In this document: positions 33,081-41,674 of the stretch, piece by piece
Numbering within the stretch: position 1 is the first letter of the stretch
Layout of the letters: the number at the start of each line of letters is the position of its first letter
Origin: Didemnitutus sp041906465
Lineage (GTDB): Bacteria; Verrucomicrobiota; Verrucomicrobiia; Opitutales; Opitutaceae
Length of the DNA: 64,000 nt
Assembly (NCBI GenBank): GCA_041906465.1
Contig: JAYRJE010000024.1
Coordinates: 1-64,000 of the forward strand
Reading direction: 5' to 3'
The notes under the pieces: generated by a model
What the model was told of the DNA's origin: nothing
Seen by the model: only the letters and a program-made list of their open reading frames with translations
Databases searched by the model: none
Program-made: the position numbers and the translations under genes

Positions 33081-35462
33081 ATGAACTGCCTGTTCGCATC
33101 CGTGTTCACTGTTTTTCGTTCGGTCCGTCCGCGCTGGCTCGGATTCGCCGGCGGCGTTCTCGCGGCGGCGCTCGGCCTCGCGTGGGGCGCCGTGCCCACG
33201 CTGCGGGCCGCGGACGTCGTGCCTCCGCCCTCGCAGGACGCGGTCACGCGCAAGATTTCCGCGGTCGATGCCACCGGCCGCGACGTGCGGCAACGGGCGG
33301 GCAATCGCGAGTTGCTCGCGGCCGGGTTGCTCGATGTGACGGCGGCGCCTTATCACGCCGACCCGACCGGGCGGCGCGATGCCACCGCGGCGCTCCAGCA
33401 GGCGGTCAAGGATGCGCGCGACGCGCGGCTCATCCTGCACTTTCCCGCGGGCCGCTATCTTGTCTCCGACACGATCGAAGGCGTGCAAGGCGAGGTGGCG
33501 TGGGACGAGTGGCCCCACGAGGGTTTCGCGGACGCGTGGGTGGCGCTGGCGTCGTTCGAGTATCCGTGCGTGCTGCGCGGGTCGGCGACGGGCGGACGCG
33601 CCGTGTTGGTGCTGGCCGACGGGGCGCCCGGTTTCGGCGATCCGGCCAAGCCCAAGCCGGTGGTGCATCTGTGGGCGCGGGGGTGGGATGAAAAGTTCCA
33701 GGGAAAATCCCAGCCGAGCATCAATTTCAACCAGATGATCGTCGATGTGGATTTCGAGCTGGGCCGGGGGAATGCCGGCGCGGTCGCCATCCGCCATCAG
33801 GGCGCGGAAGGTTCGGTGATCGAGAATGTGGCGATCGAGGCGGAGGGCGCCTTTGCCGGCATCTGGTCGGCGATGGGATCGGGCGGCGGCATTCACGGTG
33901 TGAGCATTCGCGGAGGCCAGTATGGGATCTATGCCCGGGAGCCGGATGGGACCATCCGGGGCAGCCAGCCCAGCCCGGTGATGAGCGGCTTGCGCCTGAG
34001 CGGCCAGACCGAGCAGGCGATCCTCTACGACGGCAATGGCCCGCTGACCGTCGTCGGAGCCGCGATCGAAGGCGCCGGCATCCGCTCCGACGGACCCGTG
34101 GACCAAAGCTTCAACGGTCCGCTCAACCTGATCGACGTCGCGATCGAGCTGTCGCGTCCCGGGCCGGCGGTGCGCTCGAATCATTCCGTGGTGGCGTCGA
34201 ACGTCTGGATCGCCCGCGCCGCGGTCGCCGTGCAGGTGCAGGACCAGATCGCGCTGCGCGGGCGCGAGGACGGCTGGCTGCGCATCGAGCGCCTCGCCGT
34301 TCCCGCCACGCACCGCGCGCATCCGCTGGTCGGCACCGGCGTGCGCACCGATGAAATCTGGATCGACGGTGCGAAGGGCGCCGTGACGACGCAGGCGCAG
34401 GCGGTCGACGGCCCGCCCGATCGCGAGGCGCTGTGGCGCCGGCATGTCTGGCCGGAGTCGTTCCCGTCGCGCACCTCGCCCGGCGCCGTGGATGTGACCG
34501 CCGCGCCCTACGGCGCGAAGGGCGACGGCAAGCACGACGACGGGGCGGCGCTGCAGGCCGCGATCGACGCGCACGAAATCGTTTTTCTCCCGTCGGGCAC
34601 CTACGCGATCTCGCAACCGCTGCGCCTGCACGCGCACACGAAGCTGATCGGCGCCGGCAACATCCAGGCGACGATCACGGCGCTCCCCGGCGCCGCGGCC
34701 TACGGCGACCCCGACCGCCCGGCGCCGTTGGTCGAGACCGACGACGAGGCGGCGGCGGAGACCGTGCTCGCGTTCGTGCGGCTGCTCGTGCCGGTGCGCA
34801 ATCCGTGCGTCTACGCGCTGCGCTGGCGCGCGGGGAGGAATTCCATCGTCCGCAGCGTTTATCCGATCCGCGAGGCGTGGCACCCGCACGCTCCGCCGAT
34901 GAACCACCCGCTCGTGCGCATCGAGGGCTCCGGCGGCGGCCGCTGGTTCACCACGGTGCTGCTGCACTGGTGGTCGCAGGGCCCGGACTACCGCCACCTG
35001 CGCATCGAGGGCACGCGCGAGCCGCTTGCGTTCTACATGCTCGAGGCCGAGCACGGCCGCGGCACCGTGCTGATGGAGTGGGTCGATGCGCGGAACATCG
35101 AAGTCTACGCGATGCGCACCGAGGGCGATTTCGGCGTGCTGAAAATGAACGGCTGCGAAAACGTCCGCGTCTTCGGCCTCTCCGGCAACATCATGCCCTC
35201 GCGCGGCTACTCGTTGTTCACGCTCGAGAACTCCCGCGACTTCCTGCTGACCAACATCGACACCTTCTACAAGCGCCTCGGCCGCTGGGGCGCGCTGGGC
35301 ACCGCGCACGCGCTGGACAACTGGTATCGCGTCATCGAGCGCCCCGGCGACGGCAAGCCGGGAATCAGCATCCCCGGCCCAGTCCAGATCGCCTGGTATC
35401 AGCGCGGCGAACCGCGCGGCCCAGCCCGCGCCGACGAGCCGCAGGAATCGCGCACGCGATGA
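33081..35462 (+). CDS. Secreted right-handed beta-helix protein with two pectate-lyase-3-like domains
   Basis: A 793-residue exported protein; the signal is within about the first 45 residues (GFAGGVLAAALGLAWGAVPTLRAA). Two segments start with the pattern typical of pectate-lyase-3/GH55-like beta-helices: VTAAPYHADPTGRRDATAALQQAV near 90, and VTAAPYGAKGDGKHDDGAALQAAI near 473. Each is followed by a Phe-Pro-Gly-Tyr-like turn (LHFPAGRYLVS; VFLPSGTYAIS) and many short beta-strand repeats. Such proteins bind or cleave polysaccharides outside the cell. The exact activity is uncertain. It is the first gene of a six-gene operon and overlaps the GH27 start by four bases. Confidence 0.82.
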   Translation: MNCLFASVFTVFRSVRPRWLGFAGGVLAAALGLAWGAVPTLRAADVVPPPSQDAVTRKISAVDATGRDVRQRAGNRELLAAGLLDVTAAPYHADPTGRRDATAALQQAVKDARDARLILHFPAGRYLVSDTIEGVQGEVAWDEWPHEGFADAWVALASFEYPCVLRGSATGGRAVLVLADGAPGFGDPAKPKPVVHLWARGWDEKFQGKSQPSINFNQMIVDVDFELGRGNAGAVAIRHQGAEGSVIENVAIEAEGAFAGIWSAMGSGGGIHGVSIRGGQYGIYAREPDGTIRGSQPSPVMSGLRLSGQTEQAILYDGNGPLTVVGAAIEGAGIRSDGPVDQSFNGPLNLIDVAIELSRPGPAVRSNHSVVASNVWIARAAVAVQVQDQIALRGREDGWLRIERLAVPATHRAHPLVGTGVRTDEIWIDGAKGAVTTQAQAVDGPPDREALWRRHVWPESFPSRTSPGAVDVTAAPYGAKGDGKHDDGAALQAAIDAHEIVFLPSGTYAISQPLRLHAHTKLIGAGNIQATITALPGAAAYGDPDRPAPLVETDDEAAAETVLAFVRLLVPVRNPCVYALRWRAGRNSIVRSVYPIREAWHPHAPPMNHPLVRIEGSGGGRWFTTVLLHWWSQGPDYRHLRIEGTREPLAFYMLEAEHGRGTVLMEWVDARNIEVYAMRTEGDFGVLKMNGCENVRVFGLSGNIMPSRGYSLFTLENSRDFLLTNIDTFYKRLGRWGALGTAHALDNWYRVIERPGDGKPGISIPGPVQIAWYQRGEPRGPARADEPQESRTR

Positions 35463-36694
35463 AATTCCGCGCGATCATTCTTCTCGTTTGCGCAGGCGCG
35501 CTCGGCCTGGCCGGCGCCGCCAAGGCACGCACGGCGTCCGCGCTGGCGCCGACGCCGCCGCTGGGCTGGAACAGCTGGAACTGGCACGGCAAGCGCGCGA
35601 TCGACGAAAAGATCGTGGAGGAAACCATCGACGCGATGGTCGCGTCGGGCCTGCGCGACGCCGGTTACGTTTACGTCGTCATCGACGGCGGCTGGCGCGA
35701 CACGCAGCTCGGCCCGAACGGAGAGCTGCTGGCGCATCCGGTGAAGTTCCCCGGCGGCATCAAGCGCCTCGCCGACTACGCGCACGCGCGCGGAATGAAA
35801 CTCGGCGTGCACACGACGCCGGGCACGCACGATTGCGGCGGCGATCCGGTGGGCGGCTTCGGACACGAGGAAGTTCACGTCCGGCAATTCGTGGAATGGG
35901 GCCTCGATTTCGTGAAGGTCGACCGGTGCCGCTTCGAGCCCGGCTGGACCGAGGAACAGGTGAAGGCCGTCTATGCGAAGTGGGGGGACCTGCTGGCGCA
36001 TTGCGGACGCGACATCGTTTTCAGCATCAGCGCCTACGTGTTTCGCGACTGGTATCCGGACGTCTGCCACCTGGCGCGCACCACGCACGACATCCGCGAC
36101 CACAACACCGGCGGTGCGCGCTTCGACGACGGCCAGCCGCACGGGCCGCGCAACCCGTTCCTCAGCGTGATGACGATCGCCGAAGAGACGAACCGCTCCG
36201 CCGCCGCGGCGCGGCCGGGCTACTGGAACGATGCGGACATGCTGGTCGTGGGCCGGCACGGGCTCACCCAAGAGGAACAGAAGGCGCATTTCGCGCTGTG
36301 GTGCCTACTGTCCTCGCCGCTCATGCTGGGCAACGACCCCCGCGACATGACGCCCGCGGAAAAGGAAATCCTGCTCAACCGCGAGGCCATCGCCATCAAC
36401 CAAGACCCGACCGAGCAGGGCCGGCGCATCAAGCAGGACAACGGCGCGGAAGTCTGGATGAAGCGCCTGCGCGGCGGCCGCGTGGCCGTGCTGCTGCTCA
36501 ACCGCGATGCGGCCGCGGCGCGGACCATCGCGTTCGACGCGCGCGACGCGGGGCTGACGGGAAAATGGACGGCCCGCGACGTCCAGGCGCACGCGGACCT
36601 CGGCGTTTTCGAAACGTCGCTCGCGCGCGAAACGCCGCCACGCTCCGCTTGGTTTCTGTTGATCGAGCCGCAAGGCCCGGCGCTCGCGCCATGA
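35459..36694 (+). CDS. GH27 alpha-galactosidase, secreted
   Basis: A 411-residue GH27 enzyme with a signal peptide (FRAIILLVCAGALGLAGAAKA). PTPPLGWNSWNWHG opens the barrel. Asp155 in DFVKVDRC is the expected nucleophile, and the acid/base Asp lies in PGYWNDADML (253-262). LSSPLMLGNDPR and AINQDPTEQG are further GH27 hallmarks, with a C-terminal beta-sandwich after about 320. It removes terminal alpha-galactose (or alpha-N-acetylgalactosamine) residues. Its ATG overlaps the preceding stop as ATGA, so the two are coupled. Confidence 0.94.
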   Translation: MKFRAIILLVCAGALGLAGAAKARTASALAPTPPLGWNSWNWHGKRAIDEKIVEETIDAMVASGLRDAGYVYVVIDGGWRDTQLGPNGELLAHPVKFPGGIKRLADYAHARGMKLGVHTTPGTHDCGGDPVGGFGHEEVHVRQFVEWGLDFVKVDRCRFEPGWTEEQVKAVYAKWGDLLAHCGRDIVFSISAYVFRDWYPDVCHLARTTHDIRDHNTGGARFDDGQPHGPRNPFLSVMTIAEETNRSAAAARPGYWNDADMLVVGRHGLTQEEQKAHFALWCLLSSPLMLGNDPRDMTPAEKEILLNREAIAINQDPTEQGRRIKQDNGAEVWMKRLRGGRVAVLLLNRDAAAARTIAFDARDAGLTGKWTARDVQAHADLGVFETSLARETPPRSAWFLLIEPQGPALAP

Positions 36695-36743
36695 ATCGGA
36701 CTCCGGCACAGACACCAGGTGATTCGACTGAATTTCGTTTGCC

Positions 36744-38342
36744 ATGAGTTGCCGTCTCGCCCGTCACCCTGCTCGCTCTCTTTCCGACCGCTGGCGGCGC
36801 GGCGCGCTGGCCGCGCTCGCCGTCGGCTTGCTCGCGCCGTGCGTCCGTGCCGCCGAGGCGGGCGCGCGGCCGAACATCGTGCTGATCGTCGCCGACGATC
36901 TCGGCTGGGGCGACATCGGCTGTTATGGCGCCCGCGACATTCCCACGCCACACCTCGACCGACTGGCGACGCAGGGCCGGCGCTTCACCCACGCCTACGC
37001 GCCGGCTTCGACTTGCACGCCCTCGCGCTACGCGCTGCTAACGGGGGAATACGCATGGCGTCAGCAGACGAAGCAAACTACCATCCTCGATGGCGACGCG
37101 CCGTTGTGCATCGAGCCGGGCCGGCTCACGCTTCCGGCCCTGCTGAAACAAGCGGGCTACGCCACCGCGCTGATCGGCAAGTGGCATCTCGGGCTGGGCG
37201 ATGGCGAGCACCGCGTCGACTTCAACGGCGAGGTCAAACCGGGCCCGCTCGAGGTCGGCTTCGACTCCGCCTTCTTCATCCCCGCCACGGTGGACCGCGT
37301 GCCGACCGTCTTCCTCGAAAACCATCGCGTCGCGGGACTCGATCCCGCGGATCCGATCCGCGTCAGTTACCGGCAACGCATCAACGCCGAGCCCACCGGC
37401 GCGGAACGCTCCGACTTGCTCAAGCAGGGCGCCGACGCGCAGCACGCGGGCGTCATCGTCAACGGCATCAGCCGCATCGGCTCAATGTCCGGCGGCCGGA
37501 GCGCGTGGTGGACCGACGAGAATCTCGCCGACACGATCGCGCGCCGCTCCGCGGAGTTCATCGCTCAGCCGCGGAGCGCGCCGTTTTTCCTCCTGCTCGG
37601 CACTTTCGACCCGCACGTGCCGCGCACCCCGCATCGCCGCTTCGCGGGCGCGACGCGGCTCGGCGCGCGCGGCGACGCCATCGTGGAACTCGACTGGACC
37701 GTCGGCGAAGTGCTCGCCGCGCTCGACCGCGCCGGCATCGCCGAAAACACGCTGGTGATCGTCACGAGCGACAACGGCCCGGTGTTGTTCGACGGTTATT
37801 TCGACTGGTCCGCCGAACTCAACGGCGGCCACCGGCCCGCCGGCGGTCTGCGCGGCTGGAAGTATCTCCCTTACGAGGGCGGCATGCGCGTGCCCTTCAT
37901 CGTCCGCTGGCCGGGCAAGGTGCCGACCGGCGTCGACGACCGCATGATCGCGTTGAACGACCTGCTCGCCACCTGCGCGCGGCTCACCGGCCAAAGCCTC
38001 CCCGCCGGCACGCGGCACGACAGCGTGGACCAATTCGCGGTGCTGACCGGCCAGCCCGGTCCCGCCGTGCGCACGGAATTGGTGCAACAAGGCATTTCGA
38101 ACACACTGGCGCTCCGCTCCGGCCAATGGAAATTCATCCCCGCCAGCCGGCAGGGCCAGGTCTCGGGCATGGGCTCCGGCGCCAACCCCGGCGATACCCG
38201 CTGGGCCGAATCCATCGTGCGCGAGGACGAACTCTACGATCTCGCCGCCGACCCCGCCGAACGCACCAACCTCGCCGCCACGCATCCGGAGATCGTCGCT
38301 TCCCTTCGGGCGCGGCTCGCGGCGCTCACGACGGCGCCTTGA
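36744..38342 (+). CDS. Secreted arylsulfatase-like sulfatase
   Basis: A 532-residue sulfatase. The long basic signal region (DRWRRGALAALAVGLLAPCVRAAEA) indicates export. The catalytic motif is CTPSRYALLTG (Cys91). NIVLIVADDLGWGDIGCYG carries the paired Asp metal ligands, IGKWHLGLG the Lys/His, and VIVTSDNGPVLFDGYF the distal ligands. This pattern matches the N-acetylgalactosamine-6-sulfatase-like/arylsulfatase A group in general form. It lies between the GH27 and aldose epimerase genes in the operon (gaps 49 and 32 bp). Confidence 0.94.
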   Translation: MSCRLARHPARSLSDRWRRGALAALAVGLLAPCVRAAEAGARPNIVLIVADDLGWGDIGCYGARDIPTPHLDRLATQGRRFTHAYAPASTCTPSRYALLTGEYAWRQQTKQTTILDGDAPLCIEPGRLTLPALLKQAGYATALIGKWHLGLGDGEHRVDFNGEVKPGPLEVGFDSAFFIPATVDRVPTVFLENHRVAGLDPADPIRVSYRQRINAEPTGAERSDLLKQGADAQHAGVIVNGISRIGSMSGGRSAWWTDENLADTIARRSAEFIAQPRSAPFFLLLGTFDPHVPRTPHRRFAGATRLGARGDAIVELDWTVGEVLAALDRAGIAENTLVIVTSDNGPVLFDGYFDWSAELNGGHRPAGGLRGWKYLPYEGGMRVPFIVRWPGKVPTGVDDRMIALNDLLATCARLTGQSLPAGTRHDSVDQFAVLTGQPGPAVRTELVQQGISNTLALRSGQWKFIPASRQGQVSGMGSGANPGDTRWAESIVREDELYDLAADPAERTNLAATHPEIVASLRARLAALTTAP

Positions 38343-38374
38343 GAAAGGGAGATCTTTTTGTGGCGCCCGCCTCG

Positions 38375-39511
38375 ATGCTTCATTTCGCGATTCCTTGGTT
38401 GTTCGCTTTCGCTTCCGTCCTCGCCCGCGCGGAGGTTTCCACGGCTCCGGCTCCCGCAGTGTCGGTTCGGACGTTCGGCCGGCTGGCCGACGGGCGGGAG
38501 GCGAGGCTCTACACGTTGCGCGGGCCGGACGGATTCCAAGCCGACATCAGCGACTACGGCGGCATCGTCGTGCGGTTGCTCGCGCCGGATCGCGCCGGCC
38601 GGCTCGGCGACGTGGTGCTGGGGTTCGACGATCTCTCCGTCTACGTCGAGCGTGCCCCGTATGTCGGCGCCCTCATCGGACGCGTGACGAATCGCATCGC
38701 TGGCGCGCGCTTCACGCTCGACGGCGAGGTCCAGCGGCTGACGGCCAACGAGCGCTTGGGCGACGAGTCGAATCACCTGCACGGGGGGCGGCGCGGTTTC
38801 AACAAGACGCTCTGGCACGCCGAGCCGACCGAGCGCGACGGCCGGCCCGCGCTCCGGCTGACCTGCGTCAGTCCCGATGGCGACGAAGGCTATCCCGGCA
38901 CGGTGCGCGTCGAAGTGGTTTACAGCCTGACGGCGGACCGCGGCCTCCGGATCGACTACGCCGCCACCACCGATCGCTCGACGCCCGTCAACTTCACGCA
39001 GCACGCCTTCTTCAATCTGGCGGGCGAGGGGAGCGGCACGATTCTCGACCATATCCTTGTGCTCCGCGCCGCGCGCTCCACGCCGACGGGGCCCAATCGA
39101 TGCCCGACGGGCGAGATCGCGCCGGTCGCCGGCACGCCGCTGGATTTTACCCAGCCGCGCCGCATCGGCGAGCGCATCGCCGAACTGTCGGCCACGGGTG
39201 GCTACGATCACAATTTCGTCCTCGACGGCTTCGACCGCTCCCTGCGCATCGCCGCCGAGGTGCACGATCCGGGTTCCGGCCGGGTCATGGCTGTGCTGAC
39301 CACCGAGCCGGGCGTCCAGTTTTTCACCGCGAACCGCTTCGACGGACAACTCGTCGGCAAATCCGGCCGGCCCTACCCGCGCCACGCCGGCCTCTGCCTG
39401 GAGACGCAGCATTTTCCGGACTCAGTCCATCACCCGCATTTTCCGGACACGATTCTGCGGCCCGGGCAAACCTTCCGCACGACCACCGTTTACCGGTTCT
39501 CCGTCCGCTGA
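38375..39511 (+). CDS. Aldose 1-epimerase (galactose mutarotase), exported
   Basis: A 378-residue mutarotase. The family motifs are NRIAGARFTLDG, NHLHGGRRGFNKTLW (catalytic His), NFTQHAFFNLAGEG (second His) and GLCLETQHFPDSVHHP (catalytic Glu). A short hydrophobic leader (IPWLFAFASVLARA) suggests periplasmic location. It interconverts alpha and beta anomers of free sugars released by the hydrolases. An in-frame GTG at 38360 has an AGGGAGA sequence eight bases upstream and may be the true start; I list the ATG at 38375. It lies within the 33081-43849 operon. Confidence 0.92.
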   Translation: MLHFAIPWLFAFASVLARAEVSTAPAPAVSVRTFGRLADGREARLYTLRGPDGFQADISDYGGIVVRLLAPDRAGRLGDVVLGFDDLSVYVERAPYVGALIGRVTNRIAGARFTLDGEVQRLTANERLGDESNHLHGGRRGFNKTLWHAEPTERDGRPALRLTCVSPDGDEGYPGTVRVEVVYSLTADRGLRIDYAATTDRSTPVNFTQHAFFNLAGEGSGTILDHILVLRAARSTPTGPNRCPTGEIAPVAGTPLDFTQPRRIGERIAELSATGGYDHNFVLDGFDRSLRIAAEVHDPGSGRVMAVLTTEPGVQFFTANRFDGQLVGKSGRPYPRHAGLCLETQHFPDSVHHPHFPDTILRPGQTFRTTTVYRFSVR

Positions 39512-39531
39512 ACGCCGCTCCTCTCCGCCTC

Positions 39532-41667
39532 ATGTCGCGCCCGCTCACGCTTGCCTCCCTCCTGCTCGCCTGCTCGTGGCCAGGGTTGAGTGCTGCGGCC
39601 TCGCCCGCGCCGGCGGCCAATCCGTCCCGGCCGAACATCATCCTCGTCCTCACCGACGACCAGGGCTGGGGCGACGTCGGCGCGTTTTTTCAGAACGCCC
39701 GCCGCGCGGGCGGCGAGCGCGCCTCCTTTGCCACTCCGCAACTCGACCGGCTGGCGGCCGAAGGCGCGCGGCTGACGCACCACTATTGCGCCGCGCCGGT
39801 CTGCGCGCCGTCGCGCGCCTCCCTGTTGCTCGGCGTTCACCAGGGCCACGCCAACGTGCGCGACAATCAATTCGACCAGGCGTTGGAGAACAATCACACC
39901 CTCGCCACGGTGCTGCGCCAGGCGGGCTACGCCACCGCCGCGATCGGAAAGTGGGGGCTGCACGGCCAGTCCAATCGCGACCCGAACGGCGCCGATCCCG
40001 CCGCGCCGGCGCATCCGCTGAACCGCGGCTTCGACTCGTTCTACGGCTACCTGCGCCACATCGACGGCCACGAACATTACCCCAAGGAAGCGCCGTATTT
40101 CGGCGCCAAGGCGCGCTTGCGCGGCGCGCCGCAAGTGTGGGACGGCCGCACCGACGTCACCGCCGGGCTCGATCGCTGCTACACGACCGACCTGTTCACC
40201 GCGCGCGCCAAGAAATTCATCGCCGATCACGCCGCCGCAACGCCGGAGCGGCCGTTTTTTCTCTACCTGGCCTACGACACGCCGCACGCCGCGCTCGAAT
40301 TGCCGACCCAGGCCTATCCTGACGGCGGCGGCCGGCGCGGCGGGCTGCAATGGCTGGGCGCTGCCGGCCGGATGATCAACACCGCCGCAGGCGACGTCGA
40401 TTCGTGGACGCATCCCGACTACGCCGACGCGACCGCCGCGGGCGAGCCCTGGCCCGACGCCGCGCGGCGCTACGCGACGGCCATCCGGCGCATCGACGAC
40501 GCCATCGGCGACCTCGTGCAACTCCTGCGGGATCTCCGGATCGACGACCGCACGCTGCTCGTCTTCACCTCGGACAACGGTCCGTCCGACGAATCCTATC
40601 TGCCCAGCGGCGAATTCGCGCCGACGTTCTTCGCGAGCTTCGGCCCGTTCGACGGCATCAAGCGCGACTTGTGGGAAGGCGGCCTGCGCGTGCCGGCGAT
40701 CGCGCGCTGGCCGGGCGTGATTCCCGCCGGCCGGATCGTCGAGCAACCCAGCGCGCAATGGGACTGGCTGCCCACCTTCGCCGCCGCCGCGGGCGTGCCC
40801 GCACCCGCGCGCGCCGACGGCGTTTCGCTGCTGCCGCTGCTCACTGGACACGGCACACCGCCGCGGCGCGATGCGCTCGTGTTCGAATACGCCGTCGCCG
40901 GCCGCATGCCCGACTACGCCGCCTTCGAGCCGGCGCGCCGCGATCGTCCGCGCAATCAAATGCAGGCCGTCCGCCTCGGCGATCTCGTCGGCGTCCGCTA
41001 CGACGTGCGGAGCGACGCGACGCCATTCGAGATCTACGACGTCGTGCGCGATCCGAAGCAGACGAAGAATCTCGCGCGCGATCCGGCCTATGCGCCGATG
41101 CAGGCGGAGCTGCGCGCCGCCGCGCTCCGCTCCCGCCGGCCCGACGCGACGGCACCGCGGCCTTACGATGCCGCGCTCGTTCCCGCGCTCGCTGAGGATA
41201 CCGGAGCGACGACGGCGGGACTCGCGTGGCGGGCTTATGCCGGCGATTTTCCGTGGGTCCCGAATTTCGCGGCGCTGACGCCCGTGGCGTCGGGGCGCGC
41301 GCCGCGACCCGAGGCGAGCGGCGCGGAGATGGCCGGAGCGACCGCGGTGCAATTCACCGGCTGGTTGAAGGTGCCGGCCAATGGCGACTACACCTTCCAT
41401 TTGGTCAGCGACGCGCCGTCGCTGCTGCGATTGCACGCCGCCACGGTCATCGACGCGGATTTCGGCTACGTCGCCGGCACGGAGAAGAGCGCGATGATCC
41501 GGCTGCAAGCCGGCCGGCATCCGTTCCGGCTTGCGACGCTCTGCGCCAGGCCCGGTGCACCGGCGTTGCGGCTGGAGTGGAGCGGTCCGGGCTTCGCGCG
41601 CCGGCCGATCGCTGACGCGGCCTTTTTCTGTCCGACCCGCGAGACGGCCGCCTCGACCGCGCCGTGA
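39532..41667 (+). CDS. Secreted sulfatase with C-terminal PA14-like domain
   Basis: A 711-residue protein. After a signal peptide (LTLASLLLACSWPGLSAAA) comes a sulfatase domain (about 33-545): NIILVLTDDQGWGDVG, the motif CAPSRASLLLG (Cys91), IGKWGLHG and FTSDNGPSDESY. Residues about 580-700 form a PA14-like beta-sandwich (FTGWLKVPANGDYTFHLVSD, LQAGRHPFRLATLC, LRLEWSGPGF), a domain that usually binds carbohydrate. This fusion would hold the sulfatase on its polymer. It lies 20 bp after the mutarotase gene and 7 bp before the GH20 gene, so all three are cotranscribed. Confidence 0.92.
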   Translation: MSRPLTLASLLLACSWPGLSAAASPAPAANPSRPNIILVLTDDQGWGDVGAFFQNARRAGGERASFATPQLDRLAAEGARLTHHYCAAPVCAPSRASLLLGVHQGHANVRDNQFDQALENNHTLATVLRQAGYATAAIGKWGLHGQSNRDPNGADPAAPAHPLNRGFDSFYGYLRHIDGHEHYPKEAPYFGAKARLRGAPQVWDGRTDVTAGLDRCYTTDLFTARAKKFIADHAAATPERPFFLYLAYDTPHAALELPTQAYPDGGGRRGGLQWLGAAGRMINTAAGDVDSWTHPDYADATAAGEPWPDAARRYATAIRRIDDAIGDLVQLLRDLRIDDRTLLVFTSDNGPSDESYLPSGEFAPTFFASFGPFDGIKRDLWEGGLRVPAIARWPGVIPAGRIVEQPSAQWDWLPTFAAAAGVPAPARADGVSLLPLLTGHGTPPRRDALVFEYAVAGRMPDYAAFEPARRDRPRNQMQAVRLGDLVGVRYDVRSDATPFEIYDVVRDPKQTKNLARDPAYAPMQAELRAAALRSRRPDATAPRPYDAALVPALAEDTGATTAGLAWRAYAGDFPWVPNFAALTPVASGRAPRPEASGAEMAGATAVQFTGWLKVPANGDYTFHLVSDAPSLLRLHAATVIDADFGYVAGTEKSAMIRLQAGRHPFRLATLCARPGAPALRLEWSGPGFARRPIADAAFFCPTRETAASTAP

Positions 41668-41674
41668 CTTTGCC